Origin: Faecalibacterium sp. I4-1-79
Lineage (GTDB): Bacteria; Bacillota; Clostridia; Oscillospirales; Ruminococcaceae
NCBI RefSeq assembly: GCF_023347235.1
Contig: NZ_CP094467.1
Coordinates: forward strand, 1,178,001 to 1,242,000
DNA length: 64,000 bases
Direction: 5' to 3'
The translations under genes were made by a program, and so were the position numbers. Within the stretch, counting starts at the first letter, position 1. The number at the start of each line of letters is the position of its first letter. A model generated the notes under the pieces. It had not been told where the DNA came from. It made no database searches and saw nothing but the letters and a program-made list of their open reading frames with translations. This document shows positions 39,798 through 47,069 of this stretch, piece by piece.

Positions 39798-41008
39798 TGC
39801 GGGTGCGCGACAGCCGCCCGCCCTTTGCGGGGCTGGCAAACCTGTCCGAGGAGCAGCTGCACCGCCTGCCCACCCCCTGCTATCTGCTGGACGAAGCCCA
39901 ACTGTGCCGCAACGGTGAGATCCTGCTGGGCGTGCAGCAGCGCACCGGCTGCCGCATTCTGCTGGCGCAGAAGGCTTTTTCCAACTTTAACGTCTACCCG
40001 GTGCTGGCACCCTATCTGGCCGGTACCGAGGCCAGCGGCCTGTACGAGAGCCGTTTGGGCAGGGAAGAGCTGCCGGAGAAGGAAAACCATGTGTTCTGCG
40101 CGGCCTACCGGGCAGACGAGTTTGAGGAATTGCTGCAATACGCCGACCACATCGTGTTCAACTCGCCCAGCCAGCTGGCAAAGTTCGGCCCGGCGGCAAA
40201 GGCGGCAGGCAAAAGCATCGGTCTGCGCATCAACCCGGAGTGCTCCACGCAGGAGGGACACGAAATCTATGACCCCTGCGCTCCCGGCAGCCGTCTGGGC
40301 ACTACCCGCGTCCAGTGGGATGCCGCAGTAGCCGCGCACCCGGAGCTGCCCGCTCTGCTGGACGGTCTGCACTTCCACACCCTCTGCGAGCAGGACGCGG
40401 ACGCGCTGGCGGTGACGCTGGCAGCGGTGGAGGAAAAGTTTGCCGACCTGCTGCCCAGAATGCAGTGGCTCAATTTCGGCGGGGGACACCACATCACCCG
40501 CCCGGGCTATGCCCTTGCTACGCTGGAAAGCTGCATCCTGTCGGTGCGGCAGAAGTACGGCGTACAGGTGTATCTGGAGCCCGGCGAGGCTTGGGCGCTG
40601 AACGCGGGCTATCTGGTCACCACCGTGCTGGACACCCTGCGCAATGGGGACACCGACCTTGCCATTCTGGATATGTCCGCAGCCTGCCACACCCCGGACG
40701 TCATCGAGATGCCCTACCGCCCGCCGCTGCTGGATGCCGGTGAGGCAGGGGAGAAGGCACACACTGTCCGGCTGGGCGGTCCCACCTGCCTTGCGGGGGA
40801 TATCATCGGGGATTACAGCTTTGACGCACCCCTTGCCGAGGGGGATAAGCTCATCTTCGGCGATATGGCCATCTACACCACCTGCAAGAACAACACCTTC
40901 AACGGCATGCCCCTGCCGCCCATCTGGCTGCTGGGTGCAGACGGCAATTGCCGGGAGCTGGTGCACTTCGGCTATCAGGACTTCAAAATGCGCTTGGGCG
41001 CACAGTAA
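39797..41008 (+). CDS. nspC: Carboxynorspermidine decarboxylase
   Basis: The 403-residue PLP enzyme of the fold III (alanine racemase-like) decarboxylases removes the carboxyl group left by the preceding dehydrogenase. The PLP Lys lies in ILLAQKAFSN (about residue 57), with LNFGGGHHITRPGY for phosphate binding and a C-terminal CHTPDVIEMPYRP block carrying the catalytic Cys. It starts at the TGATG overlap. Last gene of the operon; a terminator follows four bases after its stop. Confidence 0.92.
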   Translation: MRVRDSRPPFAGLANLSEEQLHRLPTPCYLLDEAQLCRNGEILLGVQQRTGCRILLAQKAFSNFNVYPVLAPYLAGTEASGLYESRLGREELPEKENHVFCAAYRADEFEELLQYADHIVFNSPSQLAKFGPAAKAAGKSIGLRINPECSTQEGHEIYDPCAPGSRLGTTRVQWDAAVAAHPELPALLDGLHFHTLCEQDADALAVTLAAVEEKFADLLPRMQWLNFGGGHHITRPGYALATLESCILSVRQKYGVQVYLEPGEAWALNAGYLVTTVLDTLRNGDTDLAILDMSAACHTPDVIEMPYRPPLLDAGEAGEKAHTVRLGGPTCLAGDIIGDYSFDAPLAEGDKLIFGDMAIYTTCKNNTFNGMPLPPIWLLGADGNCRELVHFGYQDFKMRLGAQ

Positions 41009-41011
41009 AAT

Positions 41012-41056
41012 AAAAAGCGTTTGTCACAGCCTGCGGGCTGCGACAAACGCTTTTTT
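41012..41056 (+). terminator. Terminator of the polyamine operon
   Basis: aaaaagcgtttgtc (41012-41025) with gacaaacgcttttt (41042-41055), inner cagc/gctg pairing. Confidence 0.9.
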
Positions 41057-41093
41057 CATGAAAGGGGTCGTTAAGGTGAACGGCAGATAAAAC

Positions 41094-41126
41094 AAAAAGC
41101 ACCACACATCTCTGTGTAGTGCTTTT
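41094..41126 (-). terminator. Terminator of the decayed tRNA-Ala copy
   Basis: agcaccacaca / tgtgtagtgct stem with five T residues on the minus strand; nearly the same as the terminator at 41233-41265. Confidence 0.7.
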
Positions 41127-41131
41127 CTTTC

Positions 41132-41215
41132 TGGTGGAGATTACCGGGCTGTTGTAATCACGGTGACCCTCTTGCAGTCCATGCACGGCGCTCTCCCGGT
41201 TGAGCAAAACCCTCA
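41132..41215 (-). pseudogene. Decayed copy of tRNA-Ala
   Basis: It shares with the intact tRNA-Ala next door the 3' acceptor and CCA (minus-strand ggtaatctccacca), parts of the anticodon arm (gcatgg, gcaag) and the D arm. The T arm is broken by extra bases and the anticodon loop reads ATGGACT. It has its own terminator, so the pair arose by tandem duplication of the tRNA plus terminator. Confidence 0.75.
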
Positions 41216-41232
41216 CTCGGTTGGCCTTAACG

Positions 41233-41265
41233 AAAAAAGCACCACACGTTTCCGTGTAGTGCTTT
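41233..41265 (-). terminator. Terminator of tRNA-Ala
   Basis: agcactacacg / cgtgtggtgct stem followed by six T residues on the minus strand. Confidence 0.85.
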
Positions 41266-41270
41266 GGTTC

Positions 41271-41346
<76 letters not shown>

Positions 41347-41379
41347 AGATGTCTTGTTTTGTGCCTGACGACGTGTGTA

Positions 41380-41408
41380 ATTATACCAGCCACAGGGGCG
41401 CTTGTCAA
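41380..41408 (-). promoter_or_regulatory. Promoter of tRNA-Ala
   Basis: On the minus strand TTGACA (41408-41403), 17-bp spacer, TATAAT (41385-41380): full consensus. Confidence 0.88.
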
Positions 41409-41433
41409 CAGTTTTTTGAAAATTTTTTGCAGC

Positions 41434-41468
41434 AAAAAATCCCCGCAGGGCGTGTGCCCGGCGGGGAT
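41434..41468 (-). terminator. Terminator after thiT
   Basis: atccccg / cggggat with inner pairing, then six T residues on the minus strand. Confidence 0.8.
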
Positions 41469-41507
41469 CGGAAAGCGGGGGAATGCTCTTTTTGAAAAAA
41501 CTACGCC

Positions 41508-42074
41508 TTAGCGTGCCTGACGGTCAAAGATCTGCGGGGCCACGCGGCACAGCAGCACAGCAGCCACCATGGTGAGCAGGGTCTCGGGCAGCATATAACT
41601 GCCGTTGTAGGTCAGGCTGTAAGTCCATGCGGCCAGACCATCATTCAGGTTGCCCCACACCAGCACGCCGGACAAAAAGCTGCACATAAAGCGCAGGAAA
41701 CCGGCGGCAAAGGTGCCCACGGCTACGCCCACGGTGCGGTTCTTGAAGGGGCGGGCGAACAGCTCGGCCAGACCCAGTGCCATAAAGGCCAGCACATAGT
41801 CCAGCAGCACCTCGCCGAGGAAGTAGAGGAAGGTGGAAGCGGGAGGAGGGTAGAAGCCCATGATCATTTGCAGGCAGGAGTTCACGAAACCGGTGAACAG
41901 GCCCCACTTTGCGCCGTGGCGGAAGGACACCAGCACAAAGGGCAGCATGCTCAGCAGGGTAATGCTGCCGCCGTTGGGCATGGTGAAGAACTTGATGTTG
42001 GAAAGCACCGTGCCAATGGCGATCATCAGGGCGCATTCCACCAGAATACGGGTCTTGGAATAGGTTTTGGACAT
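41508..42074 (-). CDS. thiT: Thiamine ECF transporter substrate-binding subunit ThiT
   Basis: The 188-residue membrane protein has six helices, an opening ECALMIAIGTVLSNIKFF, and the ThiT-type sequence WGLFTGFVNSCLQMIMGFY. Late in the protein, YNGSYMLPETLL carries residues that in ThiT contact thiamine. It uses the shared EcfA/A'/T module encoded elsewhere. A TPP riboswitch with terminator lies upstream, confirming the substrate. The start follows gagaggaa. Confidence 0.92.
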   Translation of the reverse strand: MSKTYSKTRILVECALMIAIGTVLSNIKFFTMPNGGSITLLSMLPFVLVSFRHGAKWGLFTGFVNSCLQMIMGFYPPPASTFLYFLGEVLLDYVLAFMALGLAELFARPFKNRTVGVAVGTFAAGFLRFMCSFLSGVLVWGNLNDGLAAWTYSLTYNGSYMLPETLLTMVAAVLLCRVAPQIFDRQAR

Positions 42075-42107
42075 GATGAAAAGATTCCTCTCTCATAGTA
42101 GTACACA

Positions 42108-42140
42108 AAAACAAAATGCGCCTGCTGGCAGCAGACGCAT
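42108..42140 (-). terminator. Riboswitch-controlled terminator before thiT
   Basis: atgcgtctgctg / agcaggcgcat stem and T-rich tail on the minus strand, between the TPP aptamer and the gene. Confidence 0.8.
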
Positions 42141-42169
42141 GGAGGTTTGTTGAACGTACCGGACAGTTC

Positions 42170-42254
42170 CGCAAACTCCCTACGCCGGCATTGCCCGGAT
42201 CAGGTAAAGGGTACTCCGCGCGATGCGGATCTCAGCCTTACGGCACCCCTGTTT
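42170..42254 (-). promoter_or_regulatory. TPP riboswitch (THI element)
   Basis: The minus strand holds the conserved parts in order: ggggtgcc, gctgaga, acctgatccgg, and aatgccggcgtaggga. Thiamine pyrophosphate binding should favour the downstream terminator and turn off thiT. Confidence 0.95.
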
Positions 42255-42370
42255 TTATGTCCGCCCACAGTATACGCGCCGGGGGACAAAAAGTCAAGCC
42301 CGCAGACATATTCCGCCCCGGCAGCGCGTATGTTATACCATTGCAAAGCTGGAACGCAGGGAGGCGGGAT

Positions 42371-42619
42371 ATGAAAGCCGATCCAGAACAGCGCGCCGTG
42401 CAGCTGGGCGAATACATTGCTGCCCACAACGCCACGGTGCGGGCAGCGGCGGCTGCGTTCGGGTGCAGCAAGTCCACCGTGCACAAGGATGTTGCCGTGC
42501 GGCTGCGCAGCATCAGCCCTGCGCTGTACGGGCAGGTGCGTGCCGTGCTGGCCCGCAACAAGGCCGAGCGCCACCTGCGGGGCGGTGCTGCCACCCGGCG
42601 CAGATACAGCCACCGCTAA
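42371..42619 (+). CDS. spoIIID: Sporulation transcription factor SpoIIID
   Basis: The 82-residue protein has the helix-turn-helix typical of SpoIIID (ATVRAAAAAFGCSKSTVHKDV) and the conserved tail NKAERHLRGGAATRRRY that touches the DNA minor groove. In spore formers it acts in the mother cell after sigma-E. The start follows gggaggcgg. It sits beside sigG, sigE and spoIIGA. It is a single-gene unit. Confidence 0.92.
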   Translation: MKADPEQRAVQLGEYIAAHNATVRAAAAAFGCSKSTVHKDVAVRLRSISPALYGQVRAVLARNKAERHLRGGAATRRRYSHR

Positions 42620-42623
42620 AGCC

Positions 42624-42658
42624 AAAAAAGACCACTGCCCTGCGCAGCGGTCTTTTTT
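42624..42658 (+). terminator. Terminator after spoIIID
   Basis: aaaaaagaccactgc / gcagcggtctttttt, one mismatch; usable in both directions. Confidence 0.88.
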
Positions 42659-42669
42659 GACTGGGACGG

Positions 42670-42795
42670 AACCCTCTCAGGCGCTTGCGCGCCAGCTCCC
42701 CCGAAGGGGGAGCTTCATCAATGCAAACCGGAAGATGCAAAAAGCTCCCCCTTCGGGGGAGCTGGCAAAGCCGTAAGGCTTTGACTGAGAGGGTT
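42670..42795. repeat. Palindromic repeat element (complete copy)
   Basis: Perfect 11-bp terminal arms aaccctctcag (42670-42680) and ctgagagggtt (42785-42795). The inside holds two facing gccagctccccc / gggggagctggc blocks. No coding potential. It lies between spoIIID and the end of sigG. Confidence 0.85.
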
Positions 42796-42810
42796 TTCAA
42801 GCGGCTGCTT

Positions 42811-43578
42811 TCATCCCCCGGTGTGGAACTGCTGCAGCGCGCCCTTTTCCAGTCGGCTTACCTGTGCCTGACTGATGCCGATCTCCTGCGCTACCTCCAT
42901 CTGCGTTTTGCCGCGCAGATACCGCAGCTCCATGATGCGCTTTTCCCGGGGGGAGAGGGCGGCTACCGTATCGCGGAACTGCAACCCGCTGATCCAGCTC
43001 TCCTCGCTGTCCGGGTCGCGCACCTGATCAATAACATACATGGCATCGCCGCCATCGGTGTACACCGGCTCGTCAAGGCTGAGCGGTTCTACCACCGATT
43101 CCAGCGCGGCGGTCACCTCGCGCCGGGCAAGCCCCGCTGCGGCGGCGATCTCGTCCATGGTGGGCTCGCGCCCCAGCTGCTTTTCCAGCGTTTCCCGCGC
43201 CTGCATGGCACGGTAGGCGGTGTCCCGCAGGGTGCGGCTTACCCGCAGGGCGTTGTTGTCCCGCAGAAAACGCCGGATCTCCCCGATGATCATGGGCACG
43301 CCGTAGGTAGAGAACCGCACCGGCTGCGCGGGGTCAAAGTTGTCGATGGCCTTGATCAGCCCGATGCACCCCACCTGAAACAGATCGTCCAGATTCTCGC
43401 CCCGCTGGGCAAACCGCTGCACCACACTGAGCACCAGCCGCAAATTGCCCTCCACCATCCGCGCCCGGGCAGCCTTGTCCCCGGCGTGGGCAAGGGTGAG
43501 CAGCTGCCGCTTTTCCGCCTCGGTCAGCACAGGCAGCTGCCCCGTGTTCACACCGCATAGCTCCACCTTGTTGTACAT
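42811..43578 (-). CDS. sigG: RNA polymerase forespore sigma factor SigG
   Basis: The 255-residue sigma-70 factor begins with the SigG-specific KVELCGVNTGQLPVL. Region 2 is clear (LRLVLSVVQRF ... DDLFQVGCIGLIKAIDNFD), then region 3 (PTMDEIAAAAGL) and region 4 with a helix-turn-helix (TQMEVAQEIGISQAQVSRLEK). It would direct late forespore transcription. The start is at the end of the GTG/ATG-rich leader after an RBS-like gggggcg; weak. It is followed upstream by a small toxin locus and sigE on the same strand. Confidence 0.93.
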   Translation of the reverse strand: MYNKVELCGVNTGQLPVLTEAEKRQLLTLAHAGDKAARARMVEGNLRLVLSVVQRFAQRGENLDDLFQVGCIGLIKAIDNFDPAQPVRFSTYGVPMIIGEIRRFLRDNNALRVSRTLRDTAYRAMQARETLEKQLGREPTMDEIAAAAGLARREVTAALESVVEPLSLDEPVYTDGGDAMYVIDQVRDPDSEESWISGLQFRDTVAALSPREKRIMELRYLRGKTQMEVAQEIGISQAQVSRLEKGALQQFHTGG

Positions 43579-43652
43579 CCAAACGCCCCCGGTCTTTTAG
43601 CTTTACCGGAAGTATGGCTCTGTGCGCCGGGCGCTATGCGTGGAAAAAATTG

Positions 43653-43680
43653 AGCGCCCCTCCGCAAAAGAGGGGCGCTT
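43653..43680. terminator. Hairpin upstream of sigG
   Basis: agcgcccctc / gaggggcgct stem. On the minus strand it is followed by caattttttcc, so it could stop transcripts entering sigG from upstream. Confidence 0.6.
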
Positions 43681-43682
43681 TG

Positions 43683-43711
43683 TAGACAAAGCTGTAATTT
43701 TATGGTATGCT
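43683..43711 (+). promoter_or_regulatory. Promoter of the small toxin gene
   Basis: TAGACA (43683-43688), 17-bp spacer, TATGCT (43706-43711), giving a leader of about 170 bases. Confidence 0.55.
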
Positions 43712-43889
43712 GTGACTGGCGGCGCAAGCCGTCCATCAGGCGCTGTGCCCACAAACGCAGGCGGCTACCTTCTCTGTTGGCAAACTGACGCTCGTTTCCA
43801 TTGCGGAACGACCCAGAACGACCCGGGAGGAGGTTCAATCAGATTGAGCAGCACTTCCCGGAGTTTTAACGAAGGGGGGTGAGCAGGAC

Positions 43890-44003
43890 ATGACGATCTC
43901 CGAAATCATCGCAGCGTTGTCGCTTGCCGTCAACGTTGTCCGCGCAGTGTTCGACATTGCATGGAAGATTACCATGGAACGCAAGAATGCAAAAAAAGAT
44001 TGA
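43890..44003 (+). CDS. Candidate type I toxin, 37-residue membrane peptide
   Basis: The peptide MTISEIIAALSLAVNVVRAV.. has one hydrophobic helix and a charged end (MERKNAKKD), the pattern of holin-like/TxpA-type toxins. A strong ribosome site (aagggggg with gcagg) precedes the ATG. Its 3' end and terminator region are covered by an antisense RNA transcribed from a consensus promoter on the other strand. A short frame starting TTG (SSTSRSFNEGG) ends nine bases upstream and might couple translation. I do not know a named family match. Confidence 0.6.
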   Translation: MTISEIIAALSLAVNVVRAVFDIAWKITMERKNAKKD

Positions 44004-44083
44004 CCGCCAACGCTTCCCCAAGCAACGGTCAATCTTGACTCGTCAATGAGGAGCTAGCCGTTTGCAGGGCCAGCGCCTCTTGT
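43991..44083 (-). ncRNA. Candidate antisense antitoxin RNA, about 93 nt
   Basis: A full-consensus promoter at 44118-44090 on the minus strand starts it near 44083. A stem aagattgaccg / cggtcaatctt (44037-43997) followed by seven T residues ends it at 43991. It overlaps the toxin mRNA's last 13 bases of coding sequence and its 3' end, the convergent layout of txpA/RatA and bsrG/SR4 pairs. Confidence 0.65.
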
Positions 44084-44089
44084 GTTTTC

Positions 44090-44118
44090 ATTATACACGT
44101 TCCCACGCGGAATGTCAA
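44090..44118 (-). promoter_or_regulatory. Consensus promoter of the antisense RNA
   Basis: On the minus strand TTGACA (44118-44113), 17-bp spacer, TATAAT (44095-44090), seven bases past the sigE stop. Confidence 0.85.
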
Positions 44119-44124
44119 GCGCTG

Positions 44125-44829
44125 TTACTCGCTCTCCAGCCGGGCTTTCAGGGTGTGGATGATGCGCTTTTCCAGCCGGGAAATATAACTCTGGCTGATG
44201 CCAAGGGCATCGGCGGCTTCCTTCTGGGTGCGCTCCACGCCGTCGGTAAGGCCGAAACGCAGTTCCATGATCTGCCGCTCCCGTGCCGAGAGCGCCGCCA
44301 CGGCGCTGCGCAGTACCGCGCGCTCAGCGTCCTGCTCCAGCTGCTGGCTTACGGCGTTGGCATCGCTGCCAAGGATGTCCGAGAGCAGCAGCTCGTTGCC
44401 GTCGCCGTCCACGTTCAAAGGCTCGTCGATACTGGTTTCCTGCCGGCGGTTGGAGCTTTTGCGCAGGTACATCAAGATCTCGTTGCCGATGCAGCGGCTG
44501 GCGTAGGTGGCAAGCTTGATGCTGCGGGCAGGGGTGAAGGTGTTTACCGCCTTGATCAGCCCAATGGTACCGATGCTTACCAAGTCCTCGGCGGGCACCC
44601 CGCTGTTCTCGTACTTTTTTGCCAGATACACCACCAGCCGCAGGTTGTGGGTGATCAGCTCCTCGCGGGCGGCGGCGTCCCCGGCAGCCATGCGGTCAAG
44701 CAGGGCTTTTTCCTGCTCGGGGCTCAGGGGCGGGGGCAGGCTTGGCCCGCCCGCCAGATAATGCACCGCGCCGCAGTAGCGCAAACGCCCCCACAGCCGC
44801 CGCCAGACTTGCCGTAAAAACTGCAACAT
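44125..44829 (-). CDS. sigE: RNA polymerase mother-cell sigma factor SigE
   Basis: The 234-residue factor has a pro-sequence-like N-terminus (about 1-28, with [10 protein letters not shown]), region 2 ([41 protein letters not shown], read in pieces), [10 protein letters not shown] and region 4 ([21 protein letters not shown]). SpoIIGA, encoded upstream, would cut the pro-sequence. A 320-base composite repeat separates it from spoIIGA, unlike the tight operon in Bacillus. Confidence 0.93.
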   Translation of the reverse strand: MLQFLRQVWRRLWGRLRYCGAVHYLAGGPSLPPPLSPEQEKALLDRMAAGDAAAREELITHNLRLVVYLAKKYENSGVPAEDLVSIGTIGLIKAVNTFTPARSIKLATYASRCIGNEILMYLRKSSNRRQETSIDEPLNVDGDGNELLLSDILGSDANAVSQQLEQDAERAVLRSAVAALSARERQIMELRFGLTDGVERTQKEAADALGISQSYISRLEKRIIHTLKARLESE

Positions 44830-44873
44830 GGAAATCCCTCCTGTGCACTGTTAATTATATGTATAATAGAGGA

Positions 44874-45197
44874 AACTCCCTCAGGCAAAGCCTAGGGGCT
44901 TTGCCAGCTCCTTTTGGGAGGGAGCCTCTGGCGCTGCCGGAAACTTGCTCTTTACACCTGATGCTTTAGCAATGGGGCTAACGGCGTGCGCTCTCTCAGT
45001 CAAGCCCTGTCGGGCTTGCCAGATTCCCCCTTTTGTCGCTGCGCGACATCTTCCCCCGGAGTGGGGGAAGTCTTTCCTCAAGGGGAGAGCCAAGAGCACT
45101 GCCGGAAACTTTTTCATTGCTCCTAAAGCTTTAGCAACGGACTTTAAAACTTGGCTCTCCCTCCGGGAGAGCTGGCGCGGGAGCGCCTGAGAGGGCG
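44874..45197. repeat. Composite palindromic repeat between spoIIGA and sigE
   Basis: Outer arms ctccctcaggc and gcctgagaggg enclose at least three units of the gccagctcc / ggagagctggc and cttcccccggagtgggggaag types. There is a repeated piece ctgccggaaactt at 44935 and 45098. No gene is seen in this 375-base gap. Confidence 0.75.
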
Positions 45198-45205
45198 GAA
45201 AACTC

Positions 45206-46042
45206 CTACACCCCCGCCTCCTCCGCTACGTCATCCCCCAACAGCAGCGTCCACGCGCCGGTGGGGGCATCCGGCGCGCAAAAGGCCGCCAGCAGGCCGG
45301 GCACACGGTGCTGCCCACAGCATAGCACAGCGGGTACGGCCGGCAGCAGGCAGTGGCCGGTAACGGCGGCGCAGGGCACAAACTGCACCCCCAGCCCCGG
45401 GGGCGGGGCAGCACCGGCGGCAAACCAGCTGTCTAAGGTTTCCCGCAGCGGCGCGGGCAACCGACTGCGCACCGGCGGATACTGCACCAGCACCACCCGC
45501 CGCCCGGCAAGAGGGTCTTGCAGGGTAAAGCCGGTGTCATGGTAGGCCTGCACGGGCACAGCCGCTCCCGCAAGGTGAAGCACGGCGGCAAAGCAGCCCC
45601 GCTGCGGGCGGCCAAACACCGCCAGCAGCCCGCGCAGCAGCGCATACACCCCGGCGCAGCACAGCAAAAGCCGCCCCGGGCGCACCGGCAGCAGCACGTT
45701 CAGGTTATTGGCCTGTACCCCGGGCAGCACCACCGCGCCGCACAGCAGGCCGTTCAGCGCCGCGTACCACCCGCACAGCCGGGCAAAGCTGCGCGCGCCG
45801 GGCACGCCGTAGCACACCGCCACCACCCCGCAGCAGCTGGCTATTTTATATAGTATCGCCAGCGGGGCGGGCCACGGCGGCGCCAGCAGGGCAAGGGTGC
45901 TTGCCGCAGCCGCTGCGCTGCCCACGCACAGCCGCAGCCCGGTGCAGCTGCGCCCGCACAAAAGCCCCGCGCCCAGCAGCAGCGCGGCGGCTGCAGCAAA
46001 GTTTACCAGCAGCAATTCGTCCACAAAAACAACTGTTTTCAT
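45206..46042 (-). CDS. spoIIGA: Sigma-E processing peptidase SpoIIGA
   Basis: The 278-residue protein starts TVVFVDELLLVNF as in the family and has five hydrophobic helices in the first 150 residues. The C-terminal aspartic-protease domain has the active-site DTG in AYHDTGFTLQDP (about residue 170). It activates pro-sigma-E during sporulation. The ATG at 46042 is chosen by family start; the frame opens earlier without a ribosome site. Residues are unusually Ala/Leu/Cys-rich. Confidence 0.85.
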   Translation of the reverse strand: MKTVVFVDELLLVNFAAAAALLLGAGLLCGRSCTGLRLCVGSAAAAASTLALLAPPWPAPLAILYKIASCCGVVAVCYGVPGARSFARLCGWYAALNGLLCGAVVLPGVQANNLNVLLPVRPGRLLLCCAGVYALLRGLLAVFGRPQRGCFAAVLHLAGAAVPVQAYHDTGFTLQDPLAGRRVVLVQYPPVRSRLPAPLRETLDSWFAAGAAPPPGLGVQFVPCAAVTGHCLLPAVPAVLCCGQHRVPGLLAAFCAPDAPTGAWTLLLGDDVAEEAGV

Positions 46043-46194
46043 TGTGCAGCACCGCCTTATGGTTCTGGTAATTCTATTTTTCACAAATTTGCGAAAAAAC
46101 TTGTCACACCAGAAAAACCCGCATGAACAGTGCACATTTGCTACAAAAGCGGGGACGAGGTTTCACAGTTTTTACACTTTTTTCAAAAAAGTAC

Positions 46195-46223
46195 TTGAAC
46201 ATTTCTGGAAAGTGTGGTATATT
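46195..46223 (+). promoter_or_regulatory. Promoter of the MAM-like gene
   Basis: TTGAAC (46195-46200), 17-bp spacer, TATATT (46218-46223), with A/T tracts upstream (ttttttcaaaaaa) that may act as an UP element. Confidence 0.75.
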
Positions 46224-46243
46224 ATTGCCATCCTAGCAAGGAT

Positions 46244-46264
46244 TGAACCGGAAACACCGGTTCG
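46244..46264 (+). other. 5' UTR stem-loop of the MAM-like mRNA
   Basis: gaaccgg / ccggttc stem with a five-base loop near the expected 5' end, followed by an A/T-rich stretch leading to the ribosome site aaggga. Confidence 0.6.
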
Positions 46265-46301
46265 AAAATATTTTTTCTATTTTTGAAGGGAGTAATTCAT
46301 T

Positions 46302-46745
46302 ATGATGATGCCTGCAAATTTCTCTGCTGTGTCTGAGAACGAGATGACCTACGTTATGGGCGGTAGCGTTGCTGACTACCTGGCACCCGCTATGGGCGCT
46401 GCTCAGTGGCAGAACTTCCACAAGAACCTGATTACCATCGTTGGTAACAAGTACGTTCAGGGCTTCCTGGACAACACCGTTGGCGCTGTGTTCAGCGGCA
46501 CCTGGACCCCCGGCAACGGCCTGACCGGCTTCGGCGGCCAGTTCAGCAACATCTGGAAGAAGAACTACACCGATAATGTGACCGGTGAGTCCACTGGCGC
46601 TCAGAAGTTCGGCTACGGCGCTCTGGGCGTTGTGAACAGCATCCTGAACGTTGCTGGCAACCTGGCTGCTATCTACAACCTGGGCTTCGGCACCGCTAAG
46701 AACATCGTCAACGAGGGCAAGTTCAACTTCCCCGCCGGTGTCTAA
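46302..46745 (+). CDS. MAM-like secreted protein with double-glycine leader
   Basis: The 147-residue protein opens MMMPANFSAVSENEMTYVMG, followed by a second Gly at position 21. This is a bacteriocin-type leader cut after GG by a peptidase-containing ABC exporter. The start closely matches the 15-kDa Faecalibacterium microbial anti-inflammatory molecule (MAM) as I remember it. The mature part (about 126 residues) is rich in Gly, Asn and aromatic residues, with possible amphipathic helices near both ends (LGVVNSILNVAGNLAAIYNLG). Codons are strongly biased, and the promoter, ribosome site and terminator are strong, so high expression is likely. No exporter gene lies nearby. Confidence 0.8.
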   Translation: MMMPANFSAVSENEMTYVMGGSVADYLAPAMGAAQWQNFHKNLITIVGNKYVQGFLDNTVGAVFSGTWTPGNGLTGFGGQFSNIWKKNYTDNVTGESTGAQKFGYGALGVVNSILNVAGNLAAIYNLGFGTAKNIVNEGKFNFPAGV

Positions 46746-46804
46746 TTCTCAGACAATGCTTGCGTGACTGTGCCCTAGAGGTGCAGGGAACATACTAGCA
46801 TAAT

Positions 46805-46843
46805 AACACCCCCGTGGGCTTATGCCTGCGGGGGTGTTTTTTT
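46805..46843 (+). terminator. Terminator of the MAM-like gene
   Basis: aacacccccg / cgggggtgtt stem with a long T run. Confidence 0.9.
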
Positions 46844-46850
46844 ACCCCTT

Positions 46851-46955
46851 CCGTCTCGCGGCGCTCGCCAGCTCCCCCAAGGGGGCGCCTTTTGACAATG
46901 CCGGAAAGTTTGCCATAACCGCAAAAGCTTCCCCCTGAGAGGGCGCATTTCCCAC
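46851..46955. repeat. Partial palindromic repeat element
   Basis: It contains cgccagctcccccaagggggc, tgccggaaagttt and, at the end, ccctgagagggcgc, all shared with the copies at 42670 and 44874, but the left arm is lost. Confidence 0.6.
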
Positions 46956-47069
46956 GTTCACACTTCTTTTACCAGTCTGTTACTTTCCGTTTTGTGCTGT
47001 TTGTGGTATACTATGGTCAACATGGGTCACCATGGCAACATTGAAACAGACAGGATGTGAAATCCTCTT

